Source: Lachnospiraceae bacterium (lineage in GTDB: Bacteria; Bacillota; Clostridia; Lachnospirales; Lachnospiraceae). From it: a DNA stretch of 64,000 bases. Each line of letters begins with the position of its first letter. Within the stretch, counting starts at the first letter, position 1. The DNA lies in assembly GCA_022845895.1 (NCBI GenBank), contig AP025573.1, positions 3,878,501 through 3,942,500 on the forward strand, given 5' to 3'. This document shows positions 26,300 to 36,368 of the stretch, piece by piece. Made by a program: the position numbers and the translations under genes. Under the pieces are notes generated by a model. The model searched no databases. It saw only the letters and a list, made by a program, of their open reading frames with translations, and was not told the origin of the DNA.

Positions 26300-27067
26300 T
26301 TAATTCCCCTCGCCTTGATAGACCTGGCTGTAATATTCATCCAGCGTCTGCTCGACAGAACCTGTCTTAGTTATCAGAATTTCTACTCTTCTGTTTCTCG
26401 CTCTTCCCTCAAAAGTGTCAAACGTGTCGATGGGACGGAATTGTCCATACCCTGCGCTCACCAGCTTCTTCGGTTCAATTATGTTCTTTTGCTGTACATA
26501 GGCGACTACGACTGCCGAGCGTGTCGCCGACAGTACTCTGTCTGTCATGACTTCATTCGGTATATTCGGCTCTGCCTGGGATGTATGCCCAAGCACCTGG
26601 ATTTCTTTTATGGCATCTGAAGCAGGCGCAATGATTGAAGAAAATGTATCCAGAACAGCCTTCCCTTCGTCTCTGAGTACATAGCTGTCACCGTCAAAAA
26701 ACACATTATCCTTAAAAGTGATGAACTGGTAGCCGTCACCCTTGGCTATCTGTATATCCGCCACCTCTCCGGATGCGTCCTGCATCTCCAGGAGATTGTC
26801 ATACATCTCGTCAAATTTCTGGTCTATCTCTGTCGTGTTGGCTCCCGGTACATTCTCTGTCCCCTCTTTTTCCATAGCATCCGTAACAATCTGCGATGTC
26901 TCTGCCGCCTCCGGATTCATACTCTTAACCAGGTTCTCCCACTTAACCTCGTCTACAGAAGATATGGAGTACAACAATACAAAGAAGCAAAGCAGCAACG
27001 TCACCATATCGCCGTAAGTCCCCATCCAGTCGGATCCTTCTTCCGGACTTTTTTGCCTTCGTTTCAC
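26300..27067 (-). CDS. motB: Flagellar stator protein MotB
   Basis: A 255-residue protein with one N-terminal membrane helix bearing the proton-binding Asp (DWMGTYGDMVTLLLCFFVLLYS) and a C-terminal OmpA-like peptidoglycan-binding domain (about 135-245; QVLGHTSQAEPNIPNEVMTDRVLSATRSAVV). It anchors the MotA5B2 stator to the wall. It follows motA by 17 nt. Confidence 0.95.
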   Translation of the reverse strand: MKRRQKSPEEGSDWMGTYGDMVTLLLCFFVLLYSISSVDEVKWENLVKSMNPEAAETSQIVTDAMEKEGTENVPGANTTEIDQKFDEMYDNLLEMQDASGEVADIQIAKGDGYQFITFKDNVFFDGDSYVLRDEGKAVLDTFSSIIAPASDAIKEIQVLGHTSQAEPNIPNEVMTDRVLSATRSAVVVAYVQQKNIIEPKKLVSAGYGQFRPIDTFDTFEGRARNRRVEILITKTGSVEQTLDEYYSQVYQGEGN

Positions 27068-27084
27068 TGTACCTTCACTCCCTT

Positions 27085-27909
27085 CTACTTCTTTTTCTTT
27101 TCTTTCTTCGGCTTCTTTTCTTTCCCCTCACCGCCGTCCATGAGTTTGGCCTGCTTCTGCTGATGGAGGAGTGATACGAGCTTTTCCTTCAGGTTCTTAG
27201 GATTCTCACCCGACTGTATGCCAATGACGCCTTCGATGATTATCTGTTTATACAGAACCTCCTCTTCGTTTCTTATCCGCAGCTTCTTTGCTATGGGCAT
27301 GAACAGCAGGTTAGCCATGATACAGCCGTAGAATGTCGTGACAAGTGCAGTAGCCATGCTTTCGCCGAGCATAGACGATGAGCCCTGCGACAAATCCATG
27401 CTCTTGAGCATATTGATAAGTCCTACAAGTGTACCAATCATACCGAATGCAGGGGCGTAATTGGCTGCTTTCTCATAGATTGCAATCTCTTCTTCATGTC
27501 TCTGGCTCATGCTGTCTACCTCTGTCTCCAGCATCTCCCTCACCTTATCCGCCTCCATGGCGTCTACGACAAGCATAATTCCCTGCTTGAAGAACAGATC
27601 TTCCAGCTGGTTCGCTTTCTCCTCGAGAGCCAGAAGCCCGTTCTTCCTGGCAAGCTGTGCAAACTCAACCAGCATGTCTATCACAGGTTCTACCTTAAAT
27701 TTCTTATTCGATAACAGCTTCGTAAAATGTTTCCCTACATTTTTGAGCATATTAAACGGGAAGCTGGCAACAACAGCACAGAACGTGCCCCCCACTACAA
27801 TCATGATGCTGGGTATATCTATAAAGCTTCCTATCTTTCCTCCCTGCATGATTGCGTTCACAATAAATGCGAATCCACCGACAACGCCGAGTAAAGTGGT
27901 TATGTCCAT
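27085..27909 (-). CDS. motA: Flagellar stator protein MotA
   Basis: A 274-residue protein with four membrane helices and a cytoplasmic loop. MIVVGGTFCAVVASFP and AANYAPAFGMIGTLVGLINML are the conserved segments. The C-terminal tail is strongly basic (KKPKKEKKKK). It lies between flbD and motB, as in many Firmicutes operons. Confidence 0.95.
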   Translation of the reverse strand: MDITTLLGVVGGFAFIVNAIMQGGKIGSFIDIPSIMIVVGGTFCAVVASFPFNMLKNVGKHFTKLLSNKKFKVEPVIDMLVEFAQLARKNGLLALEEKANQLEDLFFKQGIMLVVDAMEADKVREMLETEVDSMSQRHEEEIAIYEKAANYAPAFGMIGTLVGLINMLKSMDLSQGSSSMLGESMATALVTTFYGCIMANLLFMPIAKKLRIRNEEEVLYKQIIIEGVIGIQSGENPKNLKEKLVSLLHQQKQAKLMDGGEGKEKKPKKEKKKK

Positions 27910-27911
27910 GT

Positions 27912-28115
27912 CTATGCCTCCTCATTCCGCGGATAATGAATACACTGGTTATTGAAGATGATGATTTTTTTTATAATTTCGTCCTTGCCTTCCCGCACGA
28001 TATGGTACTTGCCGTTCATCATGATGATCTTGGACTCCGGTATCAGCTCTATGTATTCCATCTGGCACGAGTTGATCAGCACGGGTTCCCCGTTCAGTTT
28101 CGTCAGTTCTATCAA
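27912..28115 (-). CDS. flbD: FlbD family protein
   Basis: A 67-residue protein, taking the TTG at 28115 as start: GGAGG lies seven bases upstream, and the resulting N-terminus MIELTKLNGEPVLIN aligns with FlbD. A longer frame to 28136 has no such site. The small protein is conserved in Firmicutes and spirochaete flagellar operons between flgE and motA; its function is not established. Confidence 0.85.
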   Translation of the reverse strand: MIELTKLNGEPVLINSCQMEYIELIPESKIIMMNGKYHIVREGKDEIIKKIIIFNNQCIHYPRNEEA

Positions 28116-28170
28116 GTCCGTCCCTCCCTGCTGCATGCACGCGGGGAACTGCTTCCCCGCGGCTTATTTT

Positions 28171-29055
28171 TTAACGTTTCATATTGACGAGCTGCTCCAG
28201 CATCTCATCTGTCACTGTAATAATCTTTGAATTTGCCTGGTATCCTCTCTGTGTCGTAATCATAGCTGCCATATCGCTGGCAAGCTCCACATTGGACATC
28301 TCCAGATAGTTGCTCACGAAGTAGTCTGCCTGAATCGCCGTTATCTGTCCCGCATTCTCGCCAGCCATGTACAGGTAGCCCTCCGCCTGCTCCAGACCGT
28401 TCGGATTTTCGACCGCTGCTACCGCAATCTTACCGATTGTCACCTGCTTCTTGTCATAGGTGACGCCTGTGATTGTACCGTCTGTCCCAATCTTATACGT
28501 CTGTATCTCGTACTGCTTTCCCGTGTCATCGCTTGGAATCTGCAACGGTTTTATCGTTGTAGTATCCCATGTACCATCGGTGTTCTGTGCAAATCCATAC
28601 ACGTAGTTCTGGTCGTCGTCTACAAGATAGCCGTTGTTGTCCACGGAAAAGATTCCGACCCGGGAAAGGGACATCCCTTGTGTCGCAAAATTATTAGACG
28701 GAATGCCAGCCGTCGGATTCGCTATCATCGGTCCCACGATGAAAAATCCGGTACCGTTCAGCATACAGTCCGTCGGTCTTCCGGTATAACCCCAGCTACC
28801 GGTCGTAAAATTCGTTGTTATGGAACCGACGTTGACGCCGTATCCAAGCTGTGAGCTGTTCTTGCCTCCGGCACCTCCGGCCGCGGTATTTCCTCCCGTA
28901 CTGCTCGTCAGGTTCTGGTACATGGCATCCTGGAAATTGGCTGACCTGGATTTGTATCCCCATGTGTTTACATTTGCTATATTGTTACTGATTACATCCA
29001 TCTTGGATTGATGCGACCGCAGACCTGCAATCGCTGCATACATTGATTTGACCAT
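28171..29055 (-). CDS. flgE: Flagellar hook protein FlgE (short)
   Basis: A 294-residue protein with the N-terminal MYAAIAGLRSHQSKMDVISNNIANVNTWGYK and the C-terminal LEMSNVELASDMAAMITTQRGYQANSK. The length is below that of many hook proteins, so the surface domains must be small. Synteny (flgD upstream, flbD-motA downstream) supports hook protein over a rod paralogue. An 86-nt gap upstream shows no clear promoter. Confidence 0.88.
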   Translation of the reverse strand: MVKSMYAAIAGLRSHQSKMDVISNNIANVNTWGYKSRSANFQDAMYQNLTSSTGGNTAAGGAGGKNSSQLGYGVNVGSITTNFTTGSWGYTGRPTDCMLNGTGFFIVGPMIANPTAGIPSNNFATQGMSLSRVGIFSVDNNGYLVDDDQNYVYGFAQNTDGTWDTTTIKPLQIPSDDTGKQYEIQTYKIGTDGTITGVTYDKKQVTIGKIAVAAVENPNGLEQAEGYLYMAGENAGQITAIQADYFVSNYLEMSNVELASDMAAMITTQRGYQANSKIITVTDEMLEQLVNMKR

Positions 29056-29141
29056 TTCTTTTGTACTTCCTTTCGTATTCTTTCTGCGCCATATCCGCCT
29101 CTGTCATTCGGACATAAGGCCAAGCCTCCTTCATGGTCCGG

Positions 29142-29510
29142 CTATAGCAACACGGCGCTGTCAATATTGGTAAATATATTATTCTTCATCTCTTGTGCAT
29201 TCATGGTTGTAACTACTGTATTATTTGTCACGTTAACGATAAACGCACTGCTGCTTCCTATGACAACTACATCTTTGGCTCCCTTGTCCCGGGCCTTTTC
29301 CACAGCCGTCTTCAGACTCCCTGCAAGTTCAGGCGTCATCTCTACTTTACGCTCGCTCATACGCATGGCGGCATGTTTTGAAAACTGAAGCCCGGTCTTT
29401 TGTATCTCCTTTTCATAGAGGGCGCCAAAGTCTGGCTTTTCCTCTTTCTGACGGTAAACTTCATGCTGTAGCTGCAGTTCCCGGGCAGAGGAGATATTAC
29501 GTACTTCCAT
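29142..29510 (-). CDS. TIGR02530-type flagellar operon protein
   Basis: A 122-residue protein conserved in Firmicutes flagellar operons next to flgD. QFSKHAAMRMSERKVEMTPE and KDVVVIGSSSAFIVNVTNNTVVT are the typical stretches. No enzymatic motif is visible. Its start overlaps the flgD stop by 14 nt. Its role is unknown; position suggests hook assembly. Confidence 0.85.
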   Translation of the reverse strand: MEVRNISSARELQLQHEVYRQKEEKPDFGALYEKEIQKTGLQFSKHAAMRMSERKVEMTPELAGSLKTAVEKARDKGAKDVVVIGSSSAFIVNVTNNTVVTTMNAQEMKNNIFTNIDSAVLL

Positions 29511-30009
29511 CGTCTCCTCCTTCGTCTTCCGGACTATCGGTTGCCGAGTCAGGTACGTCCCCTACCGTCATGACCTGTGACAGTGTATATTCCTTGCCGT
29601 CTATGAAGAGAGTCGGATTGTTGCCCATAAGGATACCAGTAACGATACCTGTCGTCTTTTCCCCTGTAAATCTGCCGTCACTGTCCACTTCTGCCATCGT
29701 CACCGTCTTGCCTACCATAGAGCTTGCATAAGATATGGTATTGATTGCATACATCTCCAGATTGATGGCGGACATATCTGTAATCGCCTGTATCATCTGT
29801 GTCTGTACCATCTGTGCCATCATCTCGCTCGTATCCATCGGGTTGTCGGCGTCCTGATATCTGAGCTGTGCGGAAAGCAGCTTATAAAAATCGTTGATGC
29901 TCAGCCCATTGGTTCCGCCTGAAGCTGTTCCCCCTGAATTATCGGTGGAATTCGTCCTTGCAGATGCGGCGTTTCCATAATTGGACAGTATACTTCCTAA
30001 TGTATTCAT
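29497..30009 (-). CDS. flgD: Hook-capping protein FlgD
   Basis: A 170-residue FlgD with the conserved LSINDFYKLLSAQLRYQDADNPMDTSEMMAQMVQ near residues 35-70. The C-terminal half is short and ends in an acidic Asp/Glu/Gly tail, so the usual FlgD Ig-like part is reduced. It scaffolds hook polymerisation. It lies between fliK and the TIGR02530 gene. Confidence 0.93.
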   Translation of the reverse strand: MNTLGSILSNYGNAASARTNSTDNSGGTASGGTNGLSINDFYKLLSAQLRYQDADNPMDTSEMMAQMVQTQMIQAITDMSAINLEMYAINTISYASSMVGKTVTMAEVDSDGRFTGEKTTGIVTGILMGNNPTLFIDGKEYTLSQVMTVGDVPDSATDSPEDEGGDDGST

Positions 30010-30023
30010 GTCTGCTCCTTTCT

Positions 30024-31121
30024 CTATGCGAGTCCAAGTCTCAGCTGCTGCAGGAAATCAAAGCTCTCACGGAACTCTCCCTTGTGGTTATCTCTCTGCT
30101 CCCTGTCCGGTTCCCTTTCTTGTCCCCGGCTGTTCTGCTCCTGCTGTTGCTGCTGCAGATAGTCCTCGGACGGCCTTTCGACAATCACTTGCGTCTCATT
30201 GCCGGTCCTCGCCTCCACAATGCCTGCCAGCTCTCTCGCCTGCTGCGACATGGCCTGCATCGTCTTTGCCTCGCTGCACATGATTGATATGACAGCTTTT
30301 CCAGCCTCACAGGATGCTTTGATTACAAGTGTGCCCAGATTGTCCGGATGAAGCTGTATCTCGATATGCTGCTTTCCTGACGCTACCTGCTTTGCGATGT
30401 CACCTTTCAGCATATCCATATACTCGGTACGTATCTCCTGGTTATGTGCCGGTTTTGGGGCTGTCGTAATCTCTCTGGCTACAGGATTGTATTCCACTGT
30501 CCTTTCGGCAAATACGGAGCTTTTGGCTGCTTCAGCGTTCCTTTCCGGGATATCCCTTGTCTCATGCACGCCTGCTGCATCAATCTCTTCTGCCTTCCGG
30601 TCCGTCAGCTGTACCGCCGCCTGTTCTGTCTTCTGCTGTGCAGGCTTCCCGAATCCCTGTATAGTCTCAGTAGGAATCTCAGGTATCTCGTTCTTCACAG
30701 CAGATTCTTTTGTGATCCCATCATTGGCGGTCATGACTGCCCGTTCAGATACACGGTTGAGCTGCTTGTCTGCATCTGCCGATATAACAGCCGGTATATC
30801 CGCCTTTACAGGTTCGGATACTTTTGCTTCTGCTGTGCTTTTGGCTTCCCCTTCCGGTACCGGAAGAATGAAGCACACGTCACCTGCTGCCTGGGCTGCA
30901 CCTGGCACATATGGCAGTGTCAGCATACCTGCCGCGTCGGATAGCGCAGTCCCATCGGCCGTATTGGAATCCTGCTTTTTGTCCTTGTCTTCCGTATGTT
31001 CTTTCTGGCCTTTTAGGACTTCATCAAATTTAATCTGATTCCCGTCATCCGAACCTTTGCTTTTACCGGCATTGCCGCCCGTCAGATTCGCCTTTGGCAT
31101 TTCTGCCACGATTGTGTTCAT
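30024..31121 (-). CDS. fliK: Hook-length control protein FliK
   Basis: A 365-residue protein with a long, low-complexity, Lys/Glu/Ala-rich N-terminal ruler and a C-terminal FliK domain (about 250-330; IEIQLHPDNLGTLVIKASCEAGKAVISI). After the hook reaches length it binds FlhB and triggers the export switch. It lies between fliJ and flgD. A second FliK-like protein is encoded at 44581-46020. Confidence 0.92.
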   Translation of the reverse strand: MNTIVAEMPKANLTGGNAGKSKGSDDGNQIKFDEVLKGQKEHTEDKDKKQDSNTADGTALSDAAGMLTLPYVPGAAQAAGDVCFILPVPEGEAKSTAEAKVSEPVKADIPAVISADADKQLNRVSERAVMTANDGITKESAVKNEIPEIPTETIQGFGKPAQQKTEQAAVQLTDRKAEEIDAAGVHETRDIPERNAEAAKSSVFAERTVEYNPVAREITTAPKPAHNQEIRTEYMDMLKGDIAKQVASGKQHIEIQLHPDNLGTLVIKASCEAGKAVISIMCSEAKTMQAMSQQARELAGIVEARTGNETQVIVERPSEDYLQQQQQEQNSRGQEREPDREQRDNHKGEFRESFDFLQQLRLGLA

Positions 31122-31175
31122 CTCTATCTCCTCCTTTCCTCTGTTAATATATATAGTAAAACTGCATTGCAGTTA

Positions 31176-31628
31176 CTATCCTGTCTTTACTCTTGTGGAG
31201 GACGTATTGGCTACGAACTCCTCTACAAAGATCTCTTCGGCTTTTCTTTCCACCGCATTGTATTCTTTTTTCCTCTTGTCTTTCAACCTGTCTATCGACG
31301 AAGTCTCTGTCTTTGCTGCGATGACTTCTTCCCGCTTGGCTTCTTCTTCTTTCTTAAGCCTTTTTATCAGCTTCTCCGTCTTTTGTATGTTCCAGAGGAC
31401 ACTTTCCAGGTAGCTCTCGTATATCTTCAACCGGCGTATCGTACTGCCCTTGTGCTTTTCCTCTTCATATTTCATACGGCAGGCCGCATGCTCCGCTTCA
31501 AGACCTTGAAGCTTCTCTTCTTCCCTCGCCACCTTCTGCACTATCTGTGCATATTCGGACCTGAGATTGTGCTCAATCTGTTCTTTATATGTCAATACTT
31601 TGTCTAGTGAAAATGCAAATTTTTTCAT
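31176..31628 (-). CDS. fliJ: Flagellar export protein FliJ
   Basis: A 150-residue, almost wholly coiled-coil protein beginning KKFAFSLDKVLTYKEQIE, typical of FliJ. It forms the central stalk in the FliI hexamer and couples ATP hydrolysis to export. It lies 34 nt after fliI. Confidence 0.9.
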   Translation of the reverse strand: MKKFAFSLDKVLTYKEQIEHNLRSEYAQIVQKVAREEEKLQGLEAEHAACRMKYEEEKHKGSTIRRLKIYESYLESVLWNIQKTEKLIKRLKKEEEAKREEVIAAKTETSSIDRLKDKRKKEYNAVERKAEEIFVEEFVANTSSTRVKTG

Positions 31629-31662
31629 TTGAATTCCTCCGCAGCCGGCAACTGAATATTCC

Positions 31663-32976
31663 CTAACGGGCCAGTATTTTTCTCATGGCATCCAGCATCT
31701 CATCTTTATTATATTTTCTTCCGATTTCCTGCATCAGGAATCTGTTTACCTGGTCTATCCTGGAAATCGCGTCATCCAGCTTCTGATTTGTCCCTGCCTT
31801 GTATGCACCGATGGAAATCAGGTCTTCATTCTGCTCGTAGACGCTCAGTATGTCACGAAGCCTGGATGACAGTTCCTTGTGTTCTTCTGTCACGATATCT
31901 GCCATCAGACGGGAGATGCTGGCACTTACGTCAATGGCCGGAAAATGGTTCGCGTTCGCGAGCTTCCTGCTCAGTACGATATGGCCGTCTAGGATTCCCC
32001 TCACTGTATCTGCAACCGGTTCATTCGTATCGTCGCCTTCCACAAGCACGGTATAGACTCCTGTTATAGATCCCTTCTCAAACATGCCGCTTCTCTCCAG
32101 CAGTTTCGGAAACTCCGCATATATGGACGGCGTATATCCTCTTGCTACCGGCGGCTCACCGGTGGCAAGCCCGATTTCCCTCTGGGCCATGGCGAACCGG
32201 GTCAGCGAATCCATCATAAGCAGGACATCCTTTCCCTGGTCTTTAAAGTATTCGGCAATCGTCGTCGCCACAATCGGGCACTTCATCCGAAGCATCGCAG
32301 GCTGGTCTGAGGTTGCGACGACTAGGACGGAGCGCTTCATTCCTTCGGGGCCCAGGTCTTTTTCTACAAATTCCCTGACCTCCCTGCCACGCTCCCCGAC
32401 AAGTGCGATGACATTGATATCTGTCTCCACATTTCTGGCTATCATCCCGAGCAGAGTGCTCTTGCCTACGCCGCTTCCTGCAAAGATGCCGATTCTCTGC
32501 CCTTTCCCAATCGTATTAAGGCCATCGATTGCCTTTATGCCAAAGTGCAGCTCTTCTGATATGGGCGGCCTTGATAGCGGATTAATCTTAGGGCTTTCCA
32601 CATAATAATAACGTTCGGATTCGAATTCTCCTTTACCGTCTATCGGATTGCCGAGTGCATCTATAATTCTGCCTTTTAAAAACTGCCCAACCGGTATTTT
32701 CAGTCTCTTCTTCGTACTTCTGACAAAACTGTCTGTTCCGATGCCGGGCATATCCTCATATGCCATCAGCTGTATCTTCTCACCGCGGAAGCCTACTACT
32801 TCCGCCGGTATCTGCTTCTTCTGCTCTTCGTTGTAGATTAGCACGATATCTCCGATATTGGCACTGCCTCCCGATGCCTCCATAGACATGCCGGTAATGT
32901 TCTCTATCTTACCTATATGATTGATTGTTTCCGCTTTCATGATCATGCCCGGAAGGTCTCTCAGCATCTTCTTCAC
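31663..32976 (-). CDS. fliI: Flagellum-specific ATPase FliI
   Basis: A 437-residue F1-beta-like ATPase with P-loop GIFAGSGVGKSTLLGMIAR, VIALVGERGREVREFVEKDLG and the LLMMDSLTRFAMAQREIGLA Walker B region. It unfolds or delivers substrates to the export gate. It overlaps neither neighbour, following fliH by 11 nt. Confidence 0.97.
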   Translation of the reverse strand: MKKMLRDLPGMIMKAETINHIGKIENITGMSMEASGGSANIGDIVLIYNEEQKKQIPAEVVGFRGEKIQLMAYEDMPGIGTDSFVRSTKKRLKIPVGQFLKGRIIDALGNPIDGKGEFESERYYYVESPKINPLSRPPISEELHFGIKAIDGLNTIGKGQRIGIFAGSGVGKSTLLGMIARNVETDINVIALVGERGREVREFVEKDLGPEGMKRSVLVVATSDQPAMLRMKCPIVATTIAEYFKDQGKDVLLMMDSLTRFAMAQREIGLATGEPPVARGYTPSIYAEFPKLLERSGMFEKGSITGVYTVLVEGDDTNEPVADTVRGILDGHIVLSRKLANANHFPAIDVSASISRLMADIVTEEHKELSSRLRDILSVYEQNEDLISIGAYKAGTNQKLDDAISRIDQVNRFLMQEIGRKYNKDEMLDAMRKILAR

Positions 32977-32987
32977 TCCAGTCCTGC

Positions 32988-33740
32988 TTATAGTCTTGCA
33001 TTATTTAGTATTTCTTTTATGTTTTCGAGCTGAGCGCCCACGCTTATGTCTATAATCTCATCAGGCAGCTCTACGATGCAGGTCCCCTTTTCTTCTTCGT
33101 CCATCATGATTACCTTTACACTGTCCGCAAGCTTTGACAGGCTGTGCAGGAATTCCGCGTCCCCCTGGATATCAAGCGGCTCTCGACCGCTGCCGATATA
33201 TATCTTGGCCCAGGCCGCCTTTTTCAGCTTCTCGGTGGCTGCCAATATCATGCGTTCTATAACGTCTTCGCTCGTTTTCAGGCTCGTCTGCACAATCTTC
33301 TCCCCGATTGAAAGCGCAATGTTTTTCAAGTCATCAATATACTTTTCCAGAAGCTTGTCCTTCTCTTCTCCAAGTCCTTTTACATAATTGCTTATCTTGT
33401 CCTGCAGCATCTCCAGCTCTTCTTCGAAGCGACGGCTGTTCTCTTCCATCGCCCTCCTGATACCTTCTTTATATCCCTCTTCCTCTCCCTGTCGGAATGC
33501 CTCCTGCCATGCGTCCTCTTTTATCTTATCCGCGCCCTTCCTTGCGGCGTTCAGTATACGTTCCGCCTGCCGGGCAGCCTCATCCAGTATGCTGTCCGGC
33601 CCGGGCTCGTATGGATCCTCTGCTGTTTCATCCCCGGCAGCCGGCTCTTCTTCAAGGGACAGTTCCTTATACATATCGTATTTCAGCGCATGGCTATTCT
33701 TATCTTCTTGACTTTTCAGTACCCTATACAATGATGTCAT
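32988..33740 (-). CDS. fliH: Flagellar export regulator FliH
   Basis: A 250-residue protein with a long Glu/Lys/Arg coiled coil (about 55-150, including GxxxG-like spacing around RQGEEEGYKEGIRRAMEE) and a C-terminal globular part (LIEMILAATEKLKKAAWAKIYIGSG-type). It anchors FliI to the C-ring. Its start overlaps the fliG stop by 17 nt. Confidence 0.88.
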   Translation of the reverse strand: MTSLYRVLKSQEDKNSHALKYDMYKELSLEEEPAAGDETAEDPYEPGPDSILDEAARQAERILNAARKGADKIKEDAWQEAFRQGEEEGYKEGIRRAMEENSRRFEEELEMLQDKISNYVKGLGEEKDKLLEKYIDDLKNIALSIGEKIVQTSLKTSEDVIERMILAATEKLKKAAWAKIYIGSGREPLDIQGDAEFLHSLSKLADSVKVIMMDEEEKGTCIVELPDEIIDISVGAQLENIKEILNNARL

Positions 33741-34749
33741 CCTTTCCGCCCTTGCCGATTACCAGTTCTCCTTCTTCGTCCAGCTTTCGGATTATGTTGA
33801 CGATGCGCTGCTGCGCCTCTTCTACATCACGAAGGCGCACGTTAACCGTAACTTCCAGATCTGACTGTATCGTCTCTGCCATACGTGTAGACATGTTTGA
33901 GAAGAACAGCTGAAGCATCTCTGAGCTTGCATTCTTCAGCGCGTAGACCACATCCTTCATGTCACAGTCGCGTATAAAGCGCTGGATGGAGCGGTCATTC
34001 ATCGTCAGGATATCCTCGAATACGAACATCTTCTTCCGTATTGCCTCTGCAAGATCTGGATCATCTTTGCCCATCTCGTCAAAGATATACTTCTCATTGC
34101 TCCGGTCCATATGATTCATGACATCTGCGATGTAATCGATACCGCCGATTGTCGTAAAGTCTGTAGTAAGAATATTGTCGAATTGCTTCAGCAGCTGGGA
34201 TTCCACGATTTTGATGGCGTCAGGGGAGGCACTCTCCATCCTTGCGATGCTTTCCACAACCTTCAGACGCTTCTCCTCGGGCAGCTCCGCGATGAGATCT
34301 GCGGCCTGCGCCGAATCCACATACGACAGTATCAACGCTATCGTCTGAGGCCTCTCATGCTGCAGTACCGAGAACAGGTTCTTCGTATCCATCTTGCTGA
34401 TGAAGTCAAAAGAGCGGTTCTTAAGATACTTCGTCATCTTCTTCAGAAGTTCATTCGCTACTGATTCCCCATACGTCTTCTCAAGCACCGTGCGTGCATA
34501 TTCCATACCACCGTCTGTGACTACCTTCTGGGTCAGGCAGGATTTGTAGAAATCATCCAGAACAGTTTCTGTCTGCTCTGCTTCCAGATGGCCAAGCTTT
34601 GCCACTTCCAGCGTCAGTTTCTCTACCTCATCCTCAGTCAGGTACTTATATACCTTGGAGGCCTTGTCTGCGCCGAGCGCAGCTATGACAGCGGCCGCTT
34701 TCCGGCCCGGAGACAGATTTACCGCACTATTCGTCTGCTTTTCGTCCAT
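33724..34749 (-). CDS. fliG: Flagellar motor switch protein FliG
   Basis: A 341-residue protein with the ARM domains typical of FliG: NLFSVLQHERPQTIALILSY in the middle and a C-terminal torque helix region (DDIKNLDDRAIQ-like here LTMNDRSIQRFIRDCDMKD). I take the ATG at 34749, which follows GGAGGA, over 34764. The gene start lies within the fliF 3' end. Confidence 0.96.
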   Translation of the reverse strand: MDEKQTNSAVNLSPGRKAAAVIAALGADKASKVYKYLTEDEVEKLTLEVAKLGHLEAEQTETVLDDFYKSCLTQKVVTDGGMEYARTVLEKTYGESVANELLKKMTKYLKNRSFDFISKMDTKNLFSVLQHERPQTIALILSYVDSAQAADLIAELPEEKRLKVVESIARMESASPDAIKIVESQLLKQFDNILTTDFTTIGGIDYIADVMNHMDRSNEKYIFDEMGKDDPDLAEAIRKKMFVFEDILTMNDRSIQRFIRDCDMKDVVYALKNASSEMLQLFFSNMSTRMAETIQSDLEVTVNVRLRDVEEAQQRIVNIIRKLDEEGELVIGKGGKDDIIV

Positions 34750-36337
34750 CCTGTTCTCCTCCATTCAGCCAGTTTCTTATCATCTGTGCGGATATTTCCG
34801 GATTTTCATCCGCAAAATCTCTAACGTTCTCACGCAGTTCCCTGCTCCTTTCGTTTTTCAGGTTCAGCATCTCAGGCTTCCTTATCTCTTCTGTCACATC
34901 CGGAATAAGCAGATCCTCCAGTTCTTCCTCTTCTTCTAGCCGCCGTTTCCTGCGTCTGCGTATGAAAATGACTGCAAGAGCAATCACTACGGCAGCAATT
35001 GCGGCAGCCACGGCAATCACCGGGAGATTGTCTTGAATGTTCTTCAGAATATTTGATACCTCTTTCGTATCATCGTCTTTTTTGTCCTCATAGAATGGGG
35101 CATTTACAATCGTTATCTTTTCCAGCCTGTCGGCGGCAGCGATACCGGTGGCATTGCCAACCAGATCTCTCAGCTCATTCATACTGATATTGCCTGCATT
35201 CTTTCCATTGATTGCCACTGATACGGTCAAGTCTTCGAGAACACCTGTGTCCAGCTCGCCCTGCTCCTTAACCTGGTTGACCAGATAATCCCTCGTTGCA
35301 GATTCGCTGGACGAACCGGTTGAACTGCCGTCTGTCCCCGCATTATACTGGGGGGTGTCTGCATTCGACTCCGTGCCCGCGGTACCCGAACCGGTGCTTC
35401 CGCCATTTACCGAGTCCTGCGTGGTGGATTCGCTCGATACGATGCCGGTCTTATCATTCTCATCTATCTTTTCCGGAGTCGTATATGTGGTAGATTCCCT
35501 GATTATCTTCTCCATGTTCACTTTTCCCCGGGCCGACACACGTATATTGTCCGCCCCGTAAAAAGAGCCAAGTACATTAATTACTTTTTTCGATATCTGA
35601 GTCTCTATCAGCTGCGCAATCTCTTCCGTGGCATTGCTTCCGGACGCGCCGCCTCCGTTTTTGTCCACAGATACTTCTATTCCATTCCCGTCAAAAACCG
35701 CTACATTTTCCATCTCCATATCCGGAACGCTCTTTGCAACGAGGCGCTGGATTGCGGATGCCTGTTTTTCAGAAGGAGAGTCGCCGTTCTCCATCGTCAC
35801 GACAACCGACGCGCTTGGAGTCCCTGCCTCATCTTCATTATCTTCCAGAACATATTTCTGTTCCTCTTTCAGGGCGATTGTCACTTTCGCGTCCTTCACC
35901 CCATCAAAAAATCGGATAGTTGCGCCTATCCGGTCCTGCAGATCATAAAGCTTATACATCTCCTTTTCGGAATCTGTCGTCATCCCTCCGGAGTTTTCCG
36001 TGAATACATCATAGGTAAATCCACTCTTTGGATATCCTTCGTACACGAGTTCCGCACGGGTTTTGTCCGCTACGCTCTTGTCTACCAGGATATCTCCATT
36101 TTCCTTGTACTGGAAATCTACACCCGCTTCCTGCAGCTTCCCTACAATCTTCGTGGCTTCTTCTTCCGTTACACCGGTAAAAAGCGTCGTATAATCTTTA
36201 TGGTTCAGAACGAGTGCAATTATGACTGCTGCCGCTATAATGGCTACTGTTATGACGCCGGCAAGTATCTTTGTCTTCCTGCTGTACTTTCCAAGGAATT
36301 CTTTGCATTGGTTTAACTTCAGCTTTATCTTATCCAT
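34727..36337 (-). CDS. fliF: MS-ring protein FliF
   Basis: A 536-residue protein with two membrane segments (about 23-43 and 440-460) flanking a periplasmic region with ring-building domains (KIVGKLQEAGVDFQYKENGDILV; RVSARGKVNMEKI). The C-terminal tail (NVRDFADENPEISAQMIRNWLN) binds FliG. It lies between fliE and fliG. Confidence 0.96.
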   Translation of the reverse strand: MDKIKLKLNQCKEFLGKYSRKTKILAGVITVAIIAAAVIIALVLNHKDYTTLFTGVTEEEATKIVGKLQEAGVDFQYKENGDILVDKSVADKTRAELVYEGYPKSGFTYDVFTENSGGMTTDSEKEMYKLYDLQDRIGATIRFFDGVKDAKVTIALKEEQKYVLEDNEDEAGTPSASVVVTMENGDSPSEKQASAIQRLVAKSVPDMEMENVAVFDGNGIEVSVDKNGGGASGSNATEEIAQLIETQISKKVINVLGSFYGADNIRVSARGKVNMEKIIRESTTYTTPEKIDENDKTGIVSSESTTQDSVNGGSTGSGTAGTESNADTPQYNAGTDGSSTGSSSESATRDYLVNQVKEQGELDTGVLEDLTVSVAINGKNAGNISMNELRDLVGNATGIAAADRLEKITIVNAPFYEDKKDDDTKEVSNILKNIQDNLPVIAVAAAIAAVVIALAVIFIRRRRKRRLEEEEELEDLLIPDVTEEIRKPEMLNLKNERSRELRENVRDFADENPEISAQMIRNWLNGGEQDGRKADE

Positions 36338-36368
36338 GTTCTTGCTTTATGTCCTTTTCATTTACTTG